Shown: in pieces, positions 1 through 5,348 of the stretch
Numbering within the stretch: position 1 is the stretch's first letter
Layout of the letters: every line of letters starts with the position of its first letter
Origin: Phycisphaerae bacterium
GTDB lineage: Bacteria > Planctomycetota > Phycisphaerae > Sedimentisphaerales > SG8-4
DNA: 7,967 bases
Reading direction: 5' to 3'
NCBI GenBank assembly: GCA_030614945.1
Contig: JAUXAH010000078.1
Location: forward strand, 1-7,967
Position numbers and translations under genes: made by a program
The notes under the pieces: generated by a model
Seen by the model: only the letters and a program-made list of their open reading frames with translations
What the model was told of the DNA's origin: nothing
Database searches by the model: none

Positions 1-414
1 AGTAAATATCTCTCCCGACAGTTGCCAGACGAACTTTCCTTGCGGCTCCAGGGCCGAAATCCGAATGGAATTCGCCGGCGGCTGCAAGTCCGGCCCTTGG
101 ACGGATTGGACGGGATAAATCTCGTGATGCTGCTCGGTCAGGTAAAAGCTGCCGTCCGGCTTATAAAAAGTAACAACGCAATCGAACTCCAGCTTTTTCG
201 TTTCCATCCAGGCTTCGAGACCCGCCCCTCGGAGGGGCTGGTCGAGTCCCCCGGTCGCTTCAATCGCCCGAGACGCATATTCAGGCATAACAAAATTGGG
301 GTCGAGCAACACCTCGTAAACCGACGTCTCTTCCTTCTGTCCCTGCTCACACCCTGCGACAACGAAAGCCGCTATAAGAACCAGCCAAATTATTTTTGAG
401 AATCGATTAGTCAT
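1..414 (-). CDS. Lipoprotein of unknown function, N-terminal part (truncated by window edge)
   Basis: The frame is open from the ATG at 414 to the window edge (138 codons, no stop), so the C-terminus is missing. The N-terminus is a lipoprotein signal peptide: basic residues (R4, K7), a hydrophobic stretch from I8 to A20, and a lipobox V19-A20-G21-C22, where C22 would be lipidated. The rest should be exported and membrane-anchored. The visible mature part has no motif I can assign to an enzyme; it includes an EATGGL segment (52-57) and an aromatic-rich stretch near 83-100 (FYKPDGSFYLTEQ). The start is supported by an AGGGG Shine-Dalgarno (425-421) with a 6-nt spacer. It lies 143 nt downstream of the PFOR stop, separated by a hairpin, so it may be a separate transcription unit. 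Residues 57-67 look like an in-frame insertion (listed separately). That it is a lipoprotein is well supported; its function is unknown. Confidence 0.85.
   Translation of the reverse strand, partial: MTNRFSKIIWLVLIAAFVVAGCEQGQKEETSVYEVLLDPNFVMPEYASRAIEATGGLDQPLRGAGLEAWMETKKLEFDCVVTFYKPDGSFYLTEQHHEIYPVQSVQGPDLQPPANSIRISALEPQGKFVWQLSGEIFT
215..249 (-). repeat. Palindromic in-frame insertion/duplication inside the lipoprotein gene
   Basis: On the plus strand, TCGAGACC (215-222) is repeated as TCGAGTCC (242-249), 7 of 8 identical and offset by 27 bp, i.e. nine codons. Between and overlapping them is a strong hairpin: GACC (219-222) and GCCCCT (224-229) pair with AGGGGC (233-238) and GGTC (240-243), with one mismatch and a 3-nt loop. 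In the protein this gives GLD-QPLRGA-GLE, so the GLD/GLE triplet appears duplicated around a short insert. This looks like a small palindromic unit inserted in frame with a target-type duplication. That origin is inference; the repeat and hairpin are directly visible. Confidence 0.5.
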
Positions 415-452
415 TTTATTCCCCTGCATATCCTTCTATTGGTAATATTGGG

Positions 453-491
453 AAAAAAATCAAAATTGTGGAATTGCCGCTTTGCGGCAAT
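453..491 (-). terminator. Possible Rho-independent terminator of the PFOR gene
   Basis: Read on the minus strand, about 67 nt after the PFOR stop there is a perfect 8-bp stem (491-484 with 480-473) with a 3-nt loop. It is followed by an interrupted T-rich run ending in seven T (459-453). The T run does not directly follow the core stem, so a classical terminator is uncertain. If the outer A/T arms also pair, the T run falls at the base of the stem. Its position between two genes with separate ribosome-binding sites supports a terminator role. Confidence 0.4.
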
Positions 492-527
492 GATTTCCTT
501 AATTTTACATTTTGCTCTTTGATTTTT
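455..527. repeat. Long imperfect inverted repeat (intergenic hairpin element)
   Basis: Between PFOR and the lipoprotein gene, 24 bases of each arm are complementary in four blocks. AAAAATC (455-461) pairs with GATTTTT (521-527), AAAATT (462-467) with AATTTT (501-506), GGA (470-472) with TCC (496-498), and ATTGCCGC (473-480) with GCGGCAAT (484-491) around a TTT loop. The arms differ by short internal loops and a 14-nt extra stretch (507-520). A GC-rich core flanked by A/T-rich arms is the form of dispersed intergenic palindromes in some bacterial genomes. One copy is present here, so dispersal cannot be judged. Confidence 0.55.
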
Positions 528-557
528 GAATTTTTCTTTCAATACCACTCACCAAAC

Positions 558-3500
558 TCAATCACATTTCAATTTTGCAAGCTGCTCCATCAAAGCATAC
601 CTTTGGACCGCATCGCTCTTAGCAAGTTTGAGCAATTCAGCCGCCACCTCCGGCTTCGATTGCTTTAGCGTGCGGTAACGATTTTCGCCGTAAGCGTATT
701 CTTCGAAATCAAGTGTAGGAGCTTTCGAATCAAGCTGCAGCGGGTTCTTGCCCTTTTCTTTAAGTTGCGGATTAAATCTGTACAAAGGCCAATGGCCGCT
801 GTTGACCGCCTGTTTCTGATGCTCGTAACCGTTGACCAGGTTGTAGCCGTGAGCGATACAGTGCGAATAAGCAATTATAAGGGAAGGCCCCGGATATGCC
901 TCGGCCTCGACAAATGCCTTTACCGTCTGATTGGCATTTGCACCCACAGCCACCTTGGCAACGTAAATATTCCCATAAGTCATCGCCAGAAGTCCGAGGT
1001 CTTTTTTAGGAGTTGGTTTTCCCCCTGCCGCAAACTTGGCCACTGCCGCCCTCGGCGTAGACTTCGACATTTGCCCGCCGGTGTTTGAATAGACCTCCGT
1101 ATCCAAAACGAGCAGGTTGATGTCGACTTCACTTGCCAAGACGTGGTCCAGGCCTCCGTATCCAATATCGTAAGCCCATCCGTCACCGCCAAGGCCCCAA
1201 ACTGATTTGCGTACAAGATAGTCCGCAACACTCAACAACTGTTTGCAATCTTCGCAGCCGCTTTTGCTGCACTGCTCTTTGAGTTTATCCACCCGACCCC
1301 GCTGCTGTTCAATAGCAGCTTGTGCCGGCTCGTCGGCCAATGTAGCCGTTCGGATTTCCTCTGCCAGTTTGGCATCAACGCAGCCCGCTTCCGCCACCTT
1401 AGCCAGCAGGGTCAGCGCGCGTTCTTTGAATTTATCAACCGTCAGCCGCATACCCATCGCAAACTCAGCGGTGTCCTCGAACAGACTATTACTCCATGTC
1501 GGCCCCCTGCCGTCCGACCTCTTTGTGTAGGGTGTCGTCGGCAGATTGCCCCCGTAAATCGACGAGCAGCCCGTTGCGTTGCCAATCATAGCCCTGTCCC
1601 CAAACAGCTGCGTCAGCAGCTTGACATAAGGCGTTTCCCCACAGCCGGCACAGGCACCGGAATATTCAAACAAAGGCTGAATTAACTGACTGCCCTTGAC
1701 AGTATCGGCGCGGAATCGCTGGGGGGCTGTATTTGGAATCGACAAAAAGTATTCATAGTTCTCGCGTTCGGGCTTGCGAATCGGCCCCTGCGGCACCATA
1801 TTGATTGCCTTTCGGCCTGTCGGCTTTTTGTTCTCATCCTTTTCCTCCGCCGGGCAACTAATAACACAAGCTCCGCAGCCGGTGCAATCTTCCGGAGCTA
1901 CCTGAACCGTGAACTTCATACCGGCAAAGTCCTTGCCTTTTGCATCGGCGCTTTTGAATGTCGCTGGAGCATCTTTGAGATACTTTTCATCGTACGCCTT
2001 TATTCTTATAGCGGCGTGGGGACAAAGCAAAGAGCATCTGCCGCACTGAATACAAATCTTCGGCTCCCACGCCGGTATATCGACGGCAATGTTGCGTTTT
2101 TCATATTGGGTCGTGCCGGTCGGAAACTTACCATCGACCGGCATCTTGCTTACCGGAAGCTCATCGCCACGCCGCGCTATAAGCTCCGCCGTGACTTCCT
2201 TGACAAAATCCGGAGCGTCTTCAGGGACCGGCGGCCGCATCTTTATCTTACTGGTTACCTTGTCAGGAACTTCAACTTCATAAATTCTCTCAAGGGCGCC
2301 ATCGACAGCCGCATTGTTCATCTCGACAATCTTTTCACCCTTTTTGCCGTAAGTTTTTCTGACCGCATCTTTGATAGCGTTGACAGCCGTATCGAGCGGA
2401 ATGATGTTGCTGATTTTGAAAAAAGCGGTTTGCATAATTACATTGATTCTTGGCCCCAGACCGATTTCCTGAGCAAGCCCAATCGCATCGATGATGTGGA
2501 ACTTCAGCTTCTTCTCGATTATCTGCTTCTGCACCTCCTGCGGCAAAGTGTCCCACACCTCGTCTTTGCTGTGGCTGGTGGTCAACAAAAACGTTGCGCC
2601 CTCACGCGCCGCCGAGAGCATATCATACTTTTCCAGGAAACTCGGATTATGACACGCAACAAAGGCAGCCCTATTCACAAGGTAAGGCCTTCGAATAAGC
2701 TGTTCTCCAAATCGCAGATGTGATGTGGTAACAGCACCGGCTTTTCTCGAATCATAAACAAAGTAGCCCTGCGCGTAATTATCTGTTAGCTCACCGATAA
2801 TTTTTATGGAGTTTTTATTTGCACCTACCGTTCCGTCCGCTCCGAGACCATAAAACATTCCGGAGAAAAACCCCTCGCTGGAAATCTCGAAAGATTCATC
2901 AACCTCCAGGCTGGTGTTCGTTACATCGTCTATTATGCCTACCGTAAAACCATTTTTGGGCTTTGCGGCATCAAGATTATCAAAAACGGCCTTTACCATA
3001 GCCGGCGTGAATTCCTTCGAGCCTAATCCATACCGCCCACCGACAATTACAGGATATTTTTCAAAAGGTGTTTGCTTTTCCGCCATCGCTTCGCCGATAG
3101 CAGTGCGAACATCCATGTACAATGGCTCGCCTAGCGAACCGGGTTCTTTTGTTCTGTCTAATACCGCGATTTTCTTTACGCTTTTTGGTAAGCAATTGAC
3201 AAAGTCCTTGCCGCTGAACGGCCTGAACAGTCGCACCTTCACCACGCCGACCTTTTCGCCCTTAGATGCCAGGAACTCAGCCGTCTCGTGGGCGGTATCG
3301 GCCCCCGTACCCATAATAACGATAACCTTCTCCGCATCTGCCGGCCCGACATAATCAAACAAATGATAACTTCGCCCAACCAGTTTCGTGAATTTGTCCA
3401 TCGTCTCCTGAACAATCTGCGGCGCATCCCTGTAGTATTTATTCACCGTCTCTCTACCTTGAAAGTAAACATCGGGATTCTGCGCCGTGCCGGAAATCAT

Positions 3501-4139
3501 AGGCCTGTCCGGTGACAGCGCCCTGGCTTTATGTTGAGCAACTTTGGTCTCATCAATCATCGCACGCATATCATCGAACGTTAACTGCTCAACCTTTTGA
3601 ACCTCGTGGCTGGACCTGAAACCATCAAAGAAATGTATAAAGGGCACGCGCGAGGCCAGGCTCGCTGCCTGAGCGATAAGCGCAAAATCCATAACCTCCT
3701 GAATGTTACACGAACAAATCATACCAAAACCGGTCTGGCGACAAGCCATTACGTCCGAATGGTCGCCGAAGATTGAAAGTGCCTGACAGGCCAGTGACCT
3801 CGCCGAGACGTGGAAGACGGTCGGCAGCAGTTCGCCCGCAATTTTGTACATATTGGGAATCATCAGCAAAAGCCCCTGTGAGGCCGTAAAAGTCGTCGTC
3901 AAAGCGCCCGTCGCCAATGCACCATGCACAGCTCCGGACGCCCCGCCTTCCGACTGCATTTCCGTAACTGAAGGAACCGTCCCCCAGATATTGGGTTCAC
4001 CCCTGGCTGTCTTTGCATCGGCAATTTCTCCCATAGCTGAGCTCGGAGTAATCGGATATATAGCAATCACTTCGTTCGTAGCGTGTGCCACGTATGCCGT
4101 CGCTGCATTACCGTCAATTGTAACCATTTTGCGATTCAT
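558..4139 (-). CDS. nifJ: Pyruvate:ferredoxin (flavodoxin) oxidoreductase, single-chain
   Basis: A complete cytoplasmic enzyme of 1193 aa that oxidises pyruvate with CoA to acetyl-CoA and CO2, passing electrons to ferredoxin or flavodoxin. Domains in order: pyrimidine-binding domain with YPITPSS (28-34) and the motif GDHSDVM (125-131); domain II (about 260-390); gamma-type domain (about 425-600) with FGEQLIRRPYLV; EKR segment (680-682); two 4Fe-4S ferredoxin motifs (C696/699/702/706 and C752/755/758/762); and the TPP domain with GDGWAYDIGYGG (985-996) and SNTGGQ (1018-1023). The four proximal-cluster cysteines are present (C830, C833, C858, C1094). T31, E64 and R114 fall at the numbers I recall for active-site residues of the Desulfovibrio africanus enzyme. 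An upstream in-frame ATG at 4202 would add 21 residues but would place the AGGTGGAG ribosome-binding site (4152-4145) inside the gene; the ATG at 4139 has it 5 nt upstream and is preferred. The long C-terminal extension of the D. africanus enzyme is absent. It lies downstream of a two-component system, with its own likely promoter. Confidence 0.97.
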   Translation of the reverse strand: MNRKMVTIDGNAATAYVAHATNEVIAIYPITPSSAMGEIADAKTARGEPNIWGTVPSVTEMQSEGGASGAVHGALATGALTTTFTASQGLLLMIPNMYKIAGELLPTVFHVSARSLACQALSIFGDHSDVMACRQTGFGMICSCNIQEVMDFALIAQAASLASRVPFIHFFDGFRSSHEVQKVEQLTFDDMRAMIDETKVAQHKARALSPDRPMISGTAQNPDVYFQGRETVNKYYRDAPQIVQETMDKFTKLVGRSYHLFDYVGPADAEKVIVIMGTGADTAHETAEFLASKGEKVGVVKVRLFRPFSGKDFVNCLPKSVKKIAVLDRTKEPGSLGEPLYMDVRTAIGEAMAEKQTPFEKYPVIVGGRYGLGSKEFTPAMVKAVFDNLDAAKPKNGFTVGIIDDVTNTSLEVDESFEISSEGFFSGMFYGLGADGTVGANKNSIKIIGELTDNYAQGYFVYDSRKAGAVTTSHLRFGEQLIRRPYLVNRAAFVACHNPSFLEKYDMLSAAREGATFLLTTSHSKDEVWDTLPQEVQKQIIEKKLKFHIIDAIGLAQEIGLGPRINVIMQTAFFKISNIIPLDTAVNAIKDAVRKTYGKKGEKIVEMNNAAVDGALERIYEVEVPDKVTSKIKMRPPVPEDAPDFVKEVTAELIARRGDELPVSKMPVDGKFPTGTTQYEKRNIAVDIPAWEPKICIQCGRCSLLCPHAAIRIKAYDEKYLKDAPATFKSADAKGKDFAGMKFTVQVAPEDCTGCGACVISCPAEEKDENKKPTGRKAINMVPQGPIRKPERENYEYFLSIPNTAPQRFRADTVKGSQLIQPLFEYSGACAGCGETPYVKLLTQLFGDRAMIGNATGCSSIYGGNLPTTPYTKRSDGRGPTWSNSLFEDTAEFAMGMRLTVDKFKERALTLLAKVAEAGCVDAKLAEEIRTATLADEPAQAAIEQQRGRVDKLKEQCSKSGCEDCKQLLSVADYLVRKSVWGLGGDGWAYDIGYGGLDHVLASEVDINLLVLDTEVYSNTGGQMSKSTPRAAVAKFAAGGKPTPKKDLGLLAMTYGNIYVAKVAVGANANQTVKAFVEAEAYPGPSLIIAYSHCIAHGYNLVNGYEHQKQAVNSGHWPLYRFNPQLKEKGKNPLQLDSKAPTLDFEEYAYGENRYRTLKQSKPEVAAELLKLAKSDAVQRYALMEQLAKLKCD

Positions 4140-4229
4140 AGCTTCTCCACCTTCTAAAACAAGAACCATAAACAACTTAACTACACAGGCCTGCACCGTC
4201 ACAGCAAGTCTTGCGCATTACGAAATGCT

Positions 4230-4258
4230 TTTATACAACTTTTTACTGCATCAGGCAA
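4230..4258 (-). promoter_or_regulatory. Sigma70-like promoter for the PFOR gene
   Basis: On the minus strand, TTGCCT (4258-4253, 4 of 6 to TTGACA) is followed after exactly 17 nt by TATAAA (4235-4230, 5 of 6 to TATAAT). Initiation would be near 4223, giving a leader of about 84 nt that carries the PFOR ribosome-binding site. The -35 hexamer lies inside one arm of an inverted repeat (4251-4258), so a factor bound there could block or reposition polymerase. This is predicted by consensus match only. Confidence 0.5.
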
Positions 4259-4296
4259 TGTAAATTTTATCAGAATTGAGAATAAGGTTTGCCTGA
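4251..4296. promoter_or_regulatory. Widely spaced inverted repeat overlapping the PFOR -35 (candidate operator)
   Basis: TCAGGCAA (4251-4258) and its exact complement TTGCCTGA (4289-4296) are separated by 30 nt, so equivalent positions are 38 bp apart. One arm covers the predicted -35 of the PFOR promoter; the other lies upstream, about 66-73 nt before the predicted start. The core TCAGG matches three more half-sites further upstream (4593-4629). Binding by a regulator is inference. As RNA it would be an 8-bp stem with a long loop, but it lies upstream of the predicted start. Confidence 0.35.
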
Positions 4297-4370
4297 AAGC
4301 TGCAAATACCAGCCCCCGCTGTGGAGAATCCAATGAAATAAAGGGAGGTACTAATCCATAAAGGCAGGTG

Positions 4371-4460
4371 AAATTATAAAAATAAGGAGTATCAAACTGG
4401 GGCTATCCAAGAACGCCCACACCCAAAGCTCCTTAGAGCAGCGCCCAGCCGATACTCCTC
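4371..4460 (-). ncRNA. Structured RNA candidate with T-rich tail (leader element, attenuator or small RNA)
   Basis: On the minus strand a closing helix of 8 perfect pairs (4458-4451 with 4393-4386) extends by an A:U and a G:U pair to 10. It encloses a second helix, CTGGG (4448-4444) with CCCAG (4401-4397), plus G4443:C4403 on the plus-strand letters after a bulge. Inside is a small hairpin, GCTC-TAAG-GAGC (4439-4428). The closing helix is followed at once by TTATTTTTATAATTT (4385-4371), as in an intrinsic terminator. The G:U extension and the T tail favour minus-strand transcription. I do not recognise it as a TPP, c-di-GMP, cobalamin, fluoride, ZTP or SRP RNA. It could be a distal terminator for the two-component operon, a regulated attenuator, or a short RNA gene. 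Confidence 0.45.
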
Positions 4461-4489
4461 TTTTCTGAAGATCACCCTCCTCTTAAAGA

Positions 4490-4503
4490 CTAAAAATTTT
4501 TAG
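4490..4503. repeat. Perfect 14-bp A/T-rich palindrome
   Basis: CTAAAAATTTTTAG is its own reverse complement. It sits 30 nt upstream (in the PFOR direction) of the structured element. An 8-bp direct repeat GAAGATCA flanks it (4467-4474 and 4504-4511). It may be a protein-binding or bent-DNA site; no role is shown. Confidence 0.4.
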
Positions 4504-4591
4504 GAAGATCATCATCCAAAAGTTAAAACACCTAATTTTTGGGCCTTAGACATTTATATATATATTGTACATCTGTTACAGCGGGCTTGCT

Positions 4592-4631
4592 ATCAGGATA
4601 TTCCTGATTTTGGTGGTGGAAATACCTGATT
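4592..4631. promoter_or_regulatory. Inverted repeat plus extra half-site (candidate regulator-binding site)
   Basis: ATCAGGATATTCCTGAT (4592-4608) has 7-bp perfect arms around a 3-bp centre. A further copy of the right arm, TACCTGATT (4623-4631), matches TTCCTGATT (4601-4609) at 8 of 9 positions, 22 bp away, close to two helical turns and therefore on the same DNA face. Such phased half-sites are typical of dimeric or cooperative regulators. The site lies just beyond the response regulator gene and over 350 nt upstream of the predicted PFOR promoter, so its target promoter is unclear. Confidence 0.4.
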
Positions 4632-4694
4632 ACGATGCTGGCAGAGCAATGACTGTCGCCACTGTTAAAAAACGCAGTACCAGTCAATTAACGG

Positions 4695-5348
4695 CTATGT
4701 TTCGAGGGATGTGAGCCCTTTGCGGATAGCATATTTTGTAAGCTCGGCTACAGTGTGAATATTCAGCTTATTCATTATTTGCCGACGATGCGTCTCGACG
4801 GTCTTGGCACTGATGTGCAGTTTCAAAGCGATTTGCTTTGTTGACTTTCCTTCCGCCAGAAGCTGGAGTACCTCCCGTTCCCTGTTCGTCAGAACATCCA
4901 AACCCGAAAAACCAGCTTTTGATAAGCGATGGAGGTAGTCATCAACTACAACACTGGATACGGAAGGACTCAGATAGGTTTTGCCGACGACAACAGTGCG
5001 GATTGCCCGGGCCAATTCCTCAAAGGCGCAGTCCTTCAGCAGATAGCCTGAGGCACCACTTTTTAGCATCTCGGTCACAAACAGCGAGTCGGAATGCATC
5101 GATAAAGCGACTATCCTGACATCGCCGAATTCACGAGTGATCTGGCGAGCTGCCTCCATGCCGTTCAAGTCCGGCATACTAACGTCCATAATAACTACAT
5201 CCGGTAACAGCTCCCGCACCAGACGTACCGCCGTGCGCCCCTCTTCAGCCTCAGCCACCACTTCCATATCAGACTGCTTGTCAAGCAACGAACGCAGGCC
5301 CTGCCGGGTAATCTTGTGGTCATCCGCCAATAAGATTCTTATGCTCAT
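4695..5348 (-). CDS. NarL/FixJ-family two-component response regulator
   Basis: A 217-aa cytoplasmic transcription regulator with an N-terminal receiver domain (about 3-120) and a C-terminal LuxR/NarL helix-turn-helix (about 150-212). The receiver has the acidic pair D9/D10, the phospho-acceptor D55 in the segment VVIMDVSMPD, S83 and the conserved K105. The output domain has the typical LTNREREVLQLLAEG start (153-167) and the recognition-helix segment SAKTVETHR (180-188). All residues needed for phosphorylation are present. Its ATG overlaps the kinase TGA as ATGA (5345-5348), and an AAGGA ribosome-binding site (5359-5355) lies 6 nt upstream, so the two are translationally coupled and very likely cognate partners. 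It would bind DNA as a dimer after phosphorylation. Targets are unknown; the downstream PFOR region with paired half-sites is a candidate. No specific named regulator is implied. Confidence 0.95.
   Translation of the reverse strand: MSIRILLADDHKITRQGLRSLLDKQSDMEVVAEAEEGRTAVRLVRELLPDVVIMDVSMPDLNGMEAARQITREFGDVRIVALSMHSDSLFVTEMLKSGASGYLLKDCAFEELARAIRTVVVGKTYLSPSVSSVVVDDYLHRLSKAGFSGLDVLTNREREVLQLLAEGKSTKQIALKLHISAKTVETHRRQIMNKLNIHTVAELTKYAIRKGLTSLET

Larger units (their letters stand above)
4140..4694. other. 555-nt non-coding region upstream of the PFOR gene
   Basis: This gap separates the response regulator stop from the PFOR start. I find no convincing gene in either orientation. It holds, from high to low coordinate: a 17-bp inverted repeat and an extra half-site (4592-4631), an A/T-rich TATATATATA stretch (about 4556-4565), a perfect 14-bp palindrome (4490-4503), a structured RNA-like element with a T-rich tail (4460-4371), a widely spaced 8-bp inverted repeat (4251-4296), a promoter-like sequence (4258-4230) and the PFOR ribosome-binding site (4152-4145). 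TCAGG or its complement CCTGA occurs five times, against roughly one expected by chance in this length. Confidence 0.8.

Noticed and set aside
22..399. Plus-strand open frame of 125 codons opposite the lipoprotein gene.
   Set aside because: It is antisense to a minus-strand frame with a clear lipobox and ribosome-binding site, and its product resembles no protein family.
415..465. A promoter for the lipoprotein gene (TTGATT about 17 nt before AATAGA on the minus strand).
   Set aside because: The -10 matches only 3 of 6 positions and the -35 lies in a T run, so it cannot be told from background.
2016..2723. Plus-strand open frame of 235 codons inside the PFOR gene.
   Set aside because: It is antisense to a highly conserved PFOR region, and its translation has no recognisable motif; a shadow frame.
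4140..4202. An upstream ATG at 4202 that would extend PFOR by 21 residues.
   Set aside because: The extension translates through the strong AGGTGGAG ribosome-binding site, lacks a suitable site of its own that I can see, and does not resemble PFOR N-termini; active-site numbering fits the 4139 start.
4465..4475. CTGAAGA on the plus strand, matching the hammerhead ribozyme core CUGANGA.
   Set aside because: No GAAA segment or matching three-stem arrangement could be found around it.
4545..4575. A possible promoter at the TACAAT/TATATATATA stretch upstream of the structured element.
   Set aside because: The -10-like sequences are plausible but no -35-like hexamer occurs at the right distance; A/T richness alone explains it.
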